From Tardiphaga alba (GTDB lineage: Bacteria > Pseudomonadota > Alphaproteobacteria > Rhizobiales > Xanthobacteraceae): a stretch of DNA of 64,000 nucleotides. Below are positions 28,074-35,651 of the stretch, one piece after another. How positions within the stretch are numbered: position 1 is the first letter of the stretch; the number at the start of each line of letters is the position of its first letter. A program made the position numbers and the translations under genes. Location: positions 2,187,001-2,251,000 of the forward strand of contig NZ_CP036498.1 of the NCBI RefSeq assembly GCF_018279705.1, in the 5' to 3' direction. The notes below the pieces were generated by a model that was not told where the DNA came from, ran no database searches, and saw only the letters and a list, made by a program, of their open reading frames with translations.

Positions 28074-28993
28074 GTGCTGAAACGCTTCCTCATCCTCTTC
28101 GCGTTCTTCTTCGCCGTCGGCCTTGGCGTCTATTGGTGGCTGACGATCCCGGCGACCGTTGCGGCCAGCACATTGCCGGCGCATACGCCGGATGTCGCCA
28201 ATGGCAAGCTCGTCTTCAATGCCGGTGGCTGCGCGTCGTGCCATGCGACGCCGGGGCAGGATGACAAGCTCAAGCTCGGTGGCGGTCTCGCGCTGGAATC
28301 GCCGTTCGGCACCTTCCATGCCCCCAATATTTCGCCGGATCCGAATGTCGGCATCGGCCGCTGGAGCGAGGCGGATTTCGTCACCGCACTGCTGAAGGGC
28401 ACCTCGCCGAAGGGCGAGCATTACTTCCCGGCGTTTCCCTACACCTCCTATCAGCAGATGACCTCCGCCGATGCGCGCGACATGTTCGCCTACATCAAAA
28501 CGCTGCAACCGGTGACCACGAAAGCGCCGGATCACACGATCGGCTTTCCGTTCGATCTGCGTCGCAATCTCGGCGTCTGGAAATTCCTGTTCATGGACGG
28601 CAAGCCGTTCACCGCCGATAGTTCGAAATCACCGCAATGGAATCGCGGTGCCTATCTGGTGAATGCGTTGGGTCACTGCGCCGAGTGCCACAGCCCGCGC
28701 AATGCGCTCGGTGGTCTCAACGAGAAGCAGCGCTTTGCCGGTGGCCCCAATCCCGAGGGCAGGGCTGGGTGCCCAATATCACCCAGAAGGGCATCGGCGA
28801 CTGGAGCGAAAAGGACATCGCCTATTTCCTCAAGACCGGGGAAACGCCGGAAGGCGATACGGCCGGCGGCTCCATGGCACCGGTCATCCGCAATACGACC
28901 CAGCTCAGCGATGACGACCGGGCGGCGATGGCCGCCTATCTGAAATCGCTGCCAGCCGTGGACGGGCCGCCGAAGCCGGCGAAGAAGGGGTAG
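28074..28993 (+). pseudogene. Diheme c-type cytochrome, interrupted by a one-base frameshift
   Basis: It starts at a GTG (28074) with a single N-terminal membrane anchor or signal (FLILFAFFFAVGLGVYWWL). Two heme motifs are present, CASCH and CAECH, in two cytochrome c domains like those of the cytochrome subunits of alcohol, aldehyde or nicotinate dehydrogenases. After GGPNPEG the frame runs into an unrelated tail ending at 28943. Shifting one base at the GGG at 28757-28759 gives QGWVPNITQKGIGDWSEKDI and a normal ending KPAKKG at 28993. The second domain's Met-ligand segment (GGSMAPVIRN) lies in the shifted part. Probably an assembly indel. It would pass electrons to the respiratory chain. 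Confidence 0.85.
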
Positions 28994-29010
28994 GCGGGGC
29001 TCTTGGTTTA

Positions 29011-29160
29011 CCTCTCCCCACCGGGGAGAGGTCGACCGACCTTTCGATGCGAAGCATCGATGGGGCGGGCGGGTAAGGTGGAGCCACGAGCTCCGTCGCC
29101 TGCTGCTGCCCCCTCACCCGCGCGCAAGGGCGCGCGACCTCTCCCCGGAGGGAGAGGTGA
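29011..29160. repeat. Palindromic intergenic element, ctctcccc...ggggagag type
   Basis: The 303 bp between the diheme cytochrome and the DMT permease (28994-29296) contain no gene. They hold an element with cctctccccaccggggagaggt on one side and gcgcgcaagggcgcgc plus ctctccccggagggagagg on the other. Long ORFs through it are frame continuations. Beyond it, 29161-29296 shows nothing notable apart from the permease start region. Confidence 0.7.
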
Positions 29161-29296
29161 AGAGAGCGCCCCTCCCACGCATGGAAACCCGCCAAGCCAT
29201 GTCCCCATGGTGGTTTTCGTGCGTCTGCTCACGTGTTTGTGTGATGCAGCATTTCTCATTCAACGAATCCCCGACATTTTGATCTCCCGCCCTCCG

Positions 29297-30271
29297 ATGA
29301 ACATCTTCAAGGCCGTGTCGCTGAAAGTGGCCAGCACCATGGCCTTTGCGGTCATGGGTGCGCAGGGGCGTTATCTCGGCAGCGCCATTCCGCTCGGCGA
29401 GATCGTGTTCTGCCGCGGCCTGTTCGCCTTGATCCCCATTCTGTTGTTCTTCGGCTGGCGCGGGCAGCTGCGCGGCGCCATGCACACCAACCGGTTCTCG
29501 GCGCATCTCGTCCGCGGTTCCTTCAGCGTCGTCGGCACGTTCTGCACCTTCGGCGCGCTGGCCCGCCTGCCGATCGCCGATGTCACCGCCATCGCCTTCA
29601 TCGCGCCGCTGATCACGGTGGTGTTCGCGGCGCTGTTTCTGAAAGAGAAGGTCTACGTCTATCGCTGGTCGGCGGTGGCGGTCGGCTTCTCCGGTGTCAT
29701 CCTGATGCTGTCGCCATATCTCCAGAACCATGCGGCGATCACGACCTCGATGATGATCGGTCTCGGTCTCGCGCTGCTCAATGCCTTCACATCCGGCGGC
29801 GCCACCATCCAGATCCGGCGTCTCACCGCGACGGAATCCTCCTCGGCGATCGTCATCATCATGACGTTGATCGTGATGGCAGCATCGCTGCTGACAGCGC
29901 CGTTCGGCTGGGTCTGGCCGTCCACGTTCGAGCTGGCCTTGCTGGTCGGCATCGGCATCTGCGGCGGTCTCGGCCAGATGCTGTTCACCGAGAGCTACCG
30001 CTACGCACCGGCATCGTTTCTCGCGCCGTTCGACTACACGGCGATGCTGTGGGCCTTCCTGCTCGGCTTCTGGATGTTCGGTGAAGTGCCGACGACCTAT
30101 GTCGTGTTCGGCGCGGTGATCGTCGCAGGCGCTGGCATTTTCGTGATCCTGCGCGAGCGCCATCTCGGCCTCAAGCGCCTGCGCGACACGCCGATGTCGC
30201 CGATCTCCACCATGGCCGACGACGAGACCGATCCCGACGCGCCTGTGACGGTGCTCGGCAAGGCGCGCTAG
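29297..30271 (+). CDS. EamA/DMT-superfamily permease
   Basis: 324 residues from the ATG at 29297 (MNIFKAVSLKVASTMAFAVMG). An in-frame extension back to 29003 runs through the repeat element and is rejected. The protein has about ten hydrophobic helices in two EamA halves, with the family motifs ALARLPIADVTAIAFIAPL and YRYAPASFLAPFDYTAMLW. This subgroup contains S-adenosylmethionine and other metabolite exporters or importers. The substrate cannot be read from sequence. A cytoplasmic C-terminal tail (DDETDPDAPV) follows the last helix. Confidence 0.88.
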   Translation: MNIFKAVSLKVASTMAFAVMGAQGRYLGSAIPLGEIVFCRGLFALIPILLFFGWRGQLRGAMHTNRFSAHLVRGSFSVVGTFCTFGALARLPIADVTAIAFIAPLITVVFAALFLKEKVYVYRWSAVAVGFSGVILMLSPYLQNHAAITTSMMIGLGLALLNAFTSGGATIQIRRLTATESSSAIVIIMTLIVMAASLLTAPFGWVWPSTFELALLVGIGICGGLGQMLFTESYRYAPASFLAPFDYTAMLWAFLLGFWMFGEVPTTYVVFGAVIVAGAGIFVILRERHLGLKRLRDTPMSPISTMADDETDPDAPVTVLGKAR

Positions 30272-30277
30272 TTTCCG

Positions 30278-30369
30278 CCGTCATTGCGAGGAGCGAAGCG
30301 ACGCGGCAATCCAGAAGGCAGCAAGCGAAGACTGGATTGCTTCGTCGCAGCGGCTCCTCGCAATGACGG
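30278..30369. repeat. Palindromic element, cgtcattgcgag...ctcgcaatgacg type (copy 1)
   Basis: Arms ccgtcattgcgaggagc and gctcctcgcaatgacgg face each other, with inner aatccag/ctggatt arms. Similar elements lie at 33274-33352 and 44266-44374. The rest of the 352-bp gap, 30370-30623, shows no gene or strong motif and presumably contains the promoter of the aldehyde dehydrogenase. Confidence 0.85.
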
Positions 30370-30623
30370 CTTTCGCTTGTTGCAGTGCACACTTCGTCGA
30401 GCTGCGGCATTTTTGAATTTGGAATATGCACAATGTGGCAGGCCTTGCTCCCGCCATGCCGGTGCACTTAAATGCCGTCTGTCGCATCCACGCGACATCC
30501 CGTGCATGGCGGGTTCATCAGGCGGAATGATCGCGCAAGGATGCTTGCCGCGCAGGCCGCCGTCCCACACGACCCGTCGGCACTGGCATTCAAAAAACGC
30601 TCCCGTATTCAAAGAGGTTACCA

Positions 30624-32054
30624 ATGGTCAACCGCCTGCAATTCTACATCGACGGCGCCTGGGTCGATCCCGCCGTCAAGAAATCGACCCCCGTCGTCAA
30701 TCCGGCGACCGAAGAAGCGATGTATGAAGTTGCCCTCGGATCCAAGGCCGACGTGGACAAAGCGGTCGCTGCTGCCAAGCGCGCCTTCGAGACCTTCTCG
30801 CAGACCACCCGCGAAGAGCGCATTGCGCTGCTCGAAAAGATCATCACCGCCTACAAGGCCCGCATCAAGGACATCGGCGCATCCGTGTCGGACGAAATGG
30901 GCGCACCGCTGCCCATGGCCGAGCGCCTGCAGGCCGGTGCCGGCCTCGGCCATCTGACCGCGACCCTCGACGTGCTCAAGACCTACGAGTTCGACGAGAA
31001 GCACAACCAGGCCGTCATCACCAAGGAGCCGATCGGCGTCGTCGGCATGATCACGCCGTGGAATTGGCCGCTCAACCAGATCGCCTGTAAGGTTGCGCCT
31101 GCCATCGCTGCCGGCTGCACCATGATCCTGAAGCCGTCGGAATTCACCCCGACCTCGGCGCTGATCTTCGCAGAAGTGATGCACGAAGCCGGCGTGCCGA
31201 AGGGCGTGTTCAACCTCGTGAACGGTCTCGGCCCAGAGGTCGGCGTTGCCATGAGCGAGCATCCGGATATCGACATGGTGTCGTTCACCGGTTCGACCCG
31301 CGCCGGCATCGATGTTGCCAAGCGCGCCGCCAACACCGTCAAGCGCGTCAGCCAGGAGCTCGGTGGCAAGTCGCCGAACGTGATCTTGGAAGGCGCCGAT
31401 TATGTGAAGGCCGTCACCGGTGGCGTCGCGCACATGTTCAACAATTCCGGACAGTCGTGCAACGCGCCGTCGCGCATGATCGTGCCGCAGGGCGCGATGA
31501 AGGAAATCGCCGCCATCGCCAAGGCGCAGGCCGACAAGACCAAGGCCGGCGATCCCCGTGCTGACGGCACCGTGATCGGTCCGGTGGTCAATCGCGGCCA
31601 GTGGGACAAGATCCAGGGCCTGATCCAGAAGGGCATCGACGAAGGTGCGACGCTGGTTGCTGGCGGCCCCGGCCTGCCGGAAGGCGTCAACAAGGGCTTC
31701 TATGTGCGCCCGACGATCTTCGCCGACGTCACCGAGAACATGACCATCGCGCGCGAGGAAATCTTCGGGCCGGTGCTCGTGATCATGGGCGCCAAGGACG
31801 AGTCCGACGCACTCCGCATCGCCAATGACACGCCCTATGGTCTCGCCGGTTACGTCTCGGCCGACACGATCGAAAGCGCCCGCAAGTTCGGTCGCCGCAT
31901 CCGCGCCGGCAACGTCAATCTGCAGGGCGCCCCGAACGACCGCACCGCGCCGTTCGGCGGCTACAAGCAGTCCGGCAACGGCCGTGAGTGGGGCAAGCAT
32001 GGTCTCGAGGACTTCCTCGAGGTGAAGGCCATCGCAGGCTACGACGCGGCGTAA
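30624..32054 (+). CDS. NAD(P)-dependent aldehyde dehydrogenase
   Basis: 476 residues, full length for the family. Catalytic Cys279 lies in NNSGQSCNAPSR, general base Glu245 in QELGGKSPN, Asn147 in TPWNWPLNQ and Lys170 in ILKPSE. It oxidises an aldehyde to its acid in the cytoplasm. The neighbours (lactonase, uronate dehydrogenase, sugar-acid dehydratase, sugar kinase) make a semialdehyde of sugar-acid breakdown, such as 2-oxoglutarate semialdehyde, a possible substrate, but the sequence alone does not show this. It ends at its own terminator, so it is probably a single-gene unit. Confidence 0.9.
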   Translation: MVNRLQFYIDGAWVDPAVKKSTPVVNPATEEAMYEVALGSKADVDKAVAAAKRAFETFSQTTREERIALLEKIITAYKARIKDIGASVSDEMGAPLPMAERLQAGAGLGHLTATLDVLKTYEFDEKHNQAVITKEPIGVVGMITPWNWPLNQIACKVAPAIAAGCTMILKPSEFTPTSALIFAEVMHEAGVPKGVFNLVNGLGPEVGVAMSEHPDIDMVSFTGSTRAGIDVAKRAANTVKRVSQELGGKSPNVILEGADYVKAVTGGVAHMFNNSGQSCNAPSRMIVPQGAMKEIAAIAKAQADKTKAGDPRADGTVIGPVVNRGQWDKIQGLIQKGIDEGATLVAGGPGLPEGVNKGFYVRPTIFADVTENMTIAREEIFGPVLVIMGAKDESDALRIANDTPYGLAGYVSADTIESARKFGRRIRAGNVNLQGAPNDRTAPFGGYKQSGNGREWGKHGLEDFLEVKAIAGYDAA

Positions 32055-32086
32055 GACCGCGTCCTGAAGCGAAAGCTTCGTGACTG

Positions 32087-32120
32087 AAAACGCCGGGGTG
32101 AAAGCTCCGGCGTTTTTGTT
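32087..32120 (+). terminator. Rho-independent terminator after the aldehyde dehydrogenase
   Basis: Stem aaaacgccgg / ccggcgtttt with loop ggtgaaagct, followed by a T-rich tract (tttttgtt), 33 bases after the stop. Confidence 0.88.
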
Positions 32121-32126
32121 GTGCTT

Positions 32127-32232
32127 GTAGGATGGGTAGAGCGCAGGCGCGCAGCGCCGGAGCGAAACCCATCGGCGGAGTTTGCCGCGATCGACGGAAT
32201 GATGGGTTTCGCTGCGCTCTACCCATCCTACG
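32127..32232. repeat. Palindromic element, gtaggatgggt...acccatcctac type
   Basis: Long arms gtaggatgggtagagcgcag and gcgctctacccatcctac flank inner arms with gaaaccca/tgggtttc. It sits between the convergent aldehyde dehydrogenase and lactonase genes. Confidence 0.85.
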
Positions 32233-32240
32233 ATTTCGAG

Positions 32241-33197
32241 CTATCCCCCCAGCGCCCCCTGCGTGTTCACATAGACCGCATAGATCGACTGGCTCGCCGC
32301 CATGAACAGCCGGTTGCGCTTACGCCCGCCGAAGGCGAGGTTGGCGCAGCGTTCGGGCAAAGCGATGCGTCCGATCGGCGCGCCATCCGGTGCGAAGATC
32401 ATCACGCCGTCGAGTTCTGGCGTGCCCATGCCCCAGCCGCACCACAGATTGCCGTCGATATCGCAGCGCATGCCGTCCGGCGTGCCAGGGCCGGCATCGA
32501 TGGCGATGCGCTTGTTCCTGAGCGTCCTGCCATCCGCGGCGACATCGTAAGCGAGGATCTTTCGTGTCGGCACACCGCGGGATTCCACGATGTAGAGGAT
32601 CGATTCATCCGGTGAAAAACACAGCCCGTTCGGCGCGAGGATATCGTCGGCGACGATGCTCGGCTGCAGCGTCTCGCCATCGATGCGATAGACGTTCATG
32701 CCGATTTCCGACGGCGCCCTGTCGCCTTCATAATCGCTCAGGATGCCGAAAGAGGGATCGGTGAACCAGATCGAATTGTCGGATTTCACCACCACGTCAT
32801 TCGGCGAGTTCAGCCGCTTGCCCTCGAATTTGTCCATCAGCACGGTGATGCTGCCGTCATATTCGGTACGGATCAGGCGGCGCCCATGCTCGCAGGTGAT
32901 GATCCGGCCCTGCCGGTCGCGCGTGTTGCCATTGGCATAGTTCGATGGCCTGCGAAAATCGCTGACGGCGCCGGTTTCCTCGTCCCAGCGGATGATGCGG
33001 TTGTTGGGAATGTCCGAACACAAGAGATAGCGTCCGTCGCCGAAATAAACCGGTCCTTCTGCCCAGCGCATTCCGGTCGCGATGCGTTCCACGGCGCCGA
33101 GCTTGATCCAGTATTTTTCGAAGCGGGGATCGAGGGCGGTGATGGCGGGATCGGGATAATGATTGGCGGGCTGCCAGCCAGATGACGTGTCGGACAT
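32241..33197 (-). CDS. SMP-30/gluconolactonase-family lactonase
   Basis: 318 residues from the ATG at 33197 (MSDTSSGWQPANHYPD). A longer frame to 33467 reads through a palindromic element and is rejected. The six-bladed propeller family is shown by GMRWAEGPVYFGDGRYLLCSD, RLNSPNDVVVKSDNSIWFTDP, and ILAPNGLCFSPDESILYIVES; the E, N and D residues in these strands are the metal ligands. Members hydrolyse sugar lactones such as gluconolactone or aldaro-lactone. The uronate dehydrogenase next door yields an aldarolactone, so the two may act in sequence. The genes diverge around a palindromic element. Confidence 0.88.
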   Translation of the reverse strand: MSDTSSGWQPANHYPDPAITALDPRFEKYWIKLGAVERIATGMRWAEGPVYFGDGRYLLCSDIPNNRIIRWDEETGAVSDFRRPSNYANGNTRDRQGRIITCEHGRRLIRTEYDGSITVLMDKFEGKRLNSPNDVVVKSDNSIWFTDPSFGILSDYEGDRAPSEIGMNVYRIDGETLQPSIVADDILAPNGLCFSPDESILYIVESRGVPTRKILAYDVAADGRTLRNKRIAIDAGPGTPDGMRCDIDGNLWCGWGMGTPELDGVMIFAPDGAPIGRIALPERCANLAFGGRKRNRLFMAASQSIYAVYVNTQGALGG

Positions 33198-33273
33198 TGG
33201 TGTCTCGTTGATTGTCGTTTCCTCGGGTAGAATTGCTAACATTGGTAGCGCGACGCAAGCAATGGCCCATCCT

Positions 33274-33352
33274 CCGTCATTGCGAGCGCAGCGAAGCAAT
33301 CCAGAAAGCCACAAGAAAGAACTGGATTGCTTCGCTGCGCTCGCAATGACGG
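33274..33352. repeat. Palindromic element, cgtcattgcgag type (copy 2)
   Basis: Near-perfect arms ccgtcattgcgagcgcagcg and cgctgcgctcgcaatgacgg, with gaagcaatccag/ctggattgcttc inside. It lies in the divergent gap between the lactonase and uronate dehydrogenase genes. Confidence 0.88.
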
Positions 33353-33423
33353 GGAGAGGCTTGTCGCCCTGTCGCGGCCGCGCCATACTTGTCTGACAAC
33401 TGACAACATCATGAGGAGCGGGA

Positions 33424-34242
33424 ATGCCAAAGATCTTGATGACAGGCGCATCGGGCGGCATCGGCACACGCTTGCGCGAATTGCTGCCGCCGATCTATCC
33501 CGATCTCGTGCTGAGCGATCTCAACACGCCGCAAAACCTCAAATCCAGCGAGACGTTCAAACAGGCGGATCTCGCCGATCTCGCCGCTGTGGAGTCCATC
33601 TGCGAGGGCGTCGATGGCATCCTGCATTTCGGCGGCTTCTCGGTGGAAGGCCCGTGGGACACGATCCTGCAAGCCAATATCATCGGCTGCTACAATCTGT
33701 TCGAAGCTGCGCGCAAAAAGGGCGTGAAGCGCATCGTGTTCGCGTCGTCGAACCATGCCGTCGGCTTCTATCCGCGCCACAGCAAGATCCCGCCGGATGT
33801 CACCGCACGGCCGGACAGCCGCTATGGCGTCAGCAAGGTGTTTGGCGAAGCACTCGGTGCGCTCTATGCCGACAAGCACGGTCTCTCCGTCACATGCCTG
33901 CGTATCGGAAATTTTGGTGACATGCCGCTCGACAAGCGCCGGCTGTCGATCTGGCTGAAACCCGAGGACTTGGTGCAGCTCTGCCAGATCGGCATCGCGC
34001 ATCCCGATATCCATTTCGAGGTGCTTTACGGCGCCTCCTATAACGAGCGCGCTTGGTGGGACAACACCCGCGCCTACGAGCTCGGCTATCGCCCGACCGG
34101 GAAAGGCGAGGATCATCGCGAACACGCGATGGCGGAACAGGCCAAGCTGAAGCCCGATCCGGTCGGCGATTTCTATCAGGGCGGCGCATTTTGCAGCGCC
34201 GAATTTTCGGGTGATTTCAGCAAGGTCTGGCAAGCGAAATAG
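33424..34242 (+). CDS. udh: Uronate dehydrogenase-like NAD-dependent oxidoreductase
   Basis: 272 residues of the extended SDR family. The NAD motif GASGGIG is at 8-14 and the catalytic YxxxK at Tyr134/Lys138, with SSNH at 108-111. The order of conserved blocks (LHFGGFSVEGPW, LQANIIGCYNLFEAAR, FASSNHAVGFYP, RPDSRYGVSK, VLYGASYNERAWWDN) follows the uronate dehydrogenases that oxidise galacturonate or glucuronate to the aldarolactone. A gagg lies upstream of the ATG. The IlvD/Edd dehydratase would be next in the transcript but an IS element now separates them. Confidence 0.82.
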   Translation: MPKILMTGASGGIGTRLRELLPPIYPDLVLSDLNTPQNLKSSETFKQADLADLAAVESICEGVDGILHFGGFSVEGPWDTILQANIIGCYNLFEAARKKGVKRIVFASSNHAVGFYPRHSKIPPDVTARPDSRYGVSKVFGEALGALYADKHGLSVTCLRIGNFGDMPLDKRRLSIWLKPEDLVQLCQIGIAHPDIHFEVLYGASYNERAWWDNTRAYELGYRPTGKGEDHREHAMAEQAKLKPDPVGDFYQGGAFCSAEFSGDFSKVWQAK

Positions 34243-34281
34243 CGCCGGCGATGCGGCGTCTTTCCCTCTCCCCGTTCTTTA

Positions 34282-35551
34282 TGTTCAGCCCGGACAGATC
34301 ACTGACAGGTGTTCGGAGACATAGCTGACACATCCATATTGGGTGGAAGTTCCTTTTTGGGAGGCTTCCATGCCGTGGTGCGAGGTGTCGGTAATGGATC
34401 AGAGGTTGGAGTTCGTGCGGCTGGCGCTGCAGGACGGTGCGAACCGGCGGGAGTTGTGTCGGCGGTTCGGCATCAGTCCCGACGTCGGCTACAAATGGTT
34501 GGCGCGGCATGTCGGCGGCGATGCGGAGCTTGCCGATCGCTCGCGCCGGCCACATGCCAGCCCGCGGCGCAGTGCGGCAGCGATCGAGGGGCAGGTGCTC
34601 GCCATTCGCGATGCCCATCCGGCCTGGGGCGCACGCAAGATTGTCCATTGCCTGAGCCGCGACGGCCTCGTGCCGCCGGCGGCTTCCACTGTACATGCGA
34701 TCCTGCAGCGCCATGGCCGCATCATCGTGCCGCCGAACGGTCCGGGGCAGCCGTTCACGCGCTTCGAGAAGGACACCCCGAATGCGCTGTGGCAGATGGA
34801 TTTCAAGGGCCATATCCCGCTGGCCGACGGCACGCCGTGCCACCCGCTCACCATGATCGACGATCACTCGCGCTATGCCCTGCGTCTTGCCGCCTGCAGT
34901 AACCAGCAGCGCATGACCGTGCAGGAGCAGCTGACGCAGACCTTCCGTCGCTACGGACTGCCCGACGCATTGTTCGTCGATAACGGCCCGCCCTGGGGCG
35001 ACAGTTCGCAATCGCGCTGGACCGGCTTGCGGGTCTGGCTGCTCAAGCTCGGCGTCGAGGTGATCTATGCGCGGCCGCTGCATCCGCAGAGCCGCGGCAA
35101 GAACGAGCGCTTCCATCGCACGCTGAAGGCCGAAGTGCTGGCCGTGCGTCGCTTCAACGGCTTCACCGAATTGCAGCGGGCCTTCGATACATGGCGCAGC
35201 GTCTACAATCTGGAGCGCCCGCATGAGGCCTTGGGCATGGCCGTGCCGGCCAGCCGCTACCGGCCATCGCTGCGATCGATGCCTGAGCGGCTCGCAGACA
35301 TTGTCTACGCCCCGGGCGACATCGTCCGCAGCGTATCGACCCAGCGCGGCGCCTCGATCAGCTTCAAGGGGCAGCCATGGCGCGTGCCACGCGCTTTCCG
35401 CGGCGAACATTTGGCCATCCGCCCGAGCGGTATCGATGGCCAATACGGCGTTTTCTTTGGCAGCAGGCAGGTCGCAACCATCGACTTGACCCGCCGCAAA
35501 AGTGTCAGTCATGTCTCCGAACAGGTGTCAGCTATGTCTCCGGGCTGAACA
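34282..35551 (+). mobile_element. IS481-family insertion sequence, complete, 1,270 bp
   Basis: Both ends begin tgttcagcccgg when read inward, and the terminal inverted repeats match at about 42 of 50 positions. Each end repeats the phrase ggagacat-agctgacac, likely transposase-binding sites. One intact transposase gene fills the element. I see no convincing target duplication. The flanks (left ccctctccccgttctt, right gggcggggagagg) are the two arms of a palindromic repeat, so the element seems to have landed in its loop, between udh and the dehydratase gene. Confidence 0.88.
34370..35548 (+). CDS. IS481-family DDE transposase
   Basis: 392 residues from MPWCEVSVMDQRLEFVRLA, the usual start in this group; an ATG at 34343 would add nine residues. 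The N-terminus is a helix-turn-helix (RRELCRRFGISPDVGYKWL). The integrase core has WQMDFKGH (first Asp), FVDNGPPWG (second Asp) and RGKNERFHRTLKAEVL (Glu). No internal stop or frameshift is visible, so the element may be active. Confidence 0.93.
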   Translation: MPWCEVSVMDQRLEFVRLALQDGANRRELCRRFGISPDVGYKWLARHVGGDAELADRSRRPHASPRRSAAAIEGQVLAIRDAHPAWGARKIVHCLSRDGLVPPAASTVHAILQRHGRIIVPPNGPGQPFTRFEKDTPNALWQMDFKGHIPLADGTPCHPLTMIDDHSRYALRLAACSNQQRMTVQEQLTQTFRRYGLPDALFVDNGPPWGDSSQSRWTGLRVWLLKLGVEVIYARPLHPQSRGKNERFHRTLKAEVLAVRRFNGFTELQRAFDTWRSVYNLERPHEALGMAVPASRYRPSLRSMPERLADIVYAPGDIVRSVSTQRGASISFKGQPWRVPRAFRGEHLAIRPSGIDGQYGVFFGSRQVATIDLTRRKSVSHVSEQVSAMSPG

Positions 35552-35651
35552 AAAGGGCGGGGAGAGGTTAGGTCAGCGCTCCGCTATGCAACATTGACAT
35601 CCGCTCCCACGGCTCCATAAGAACCATTCAAAACAAGCAGCGGGAACGCAC

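Noticed and set aside
32241..33467. Longer lactonase start at 33467
   Set aside because: The extra 90 codons are read through a palindromic intergenic element and match no part of the SMP-30 family.
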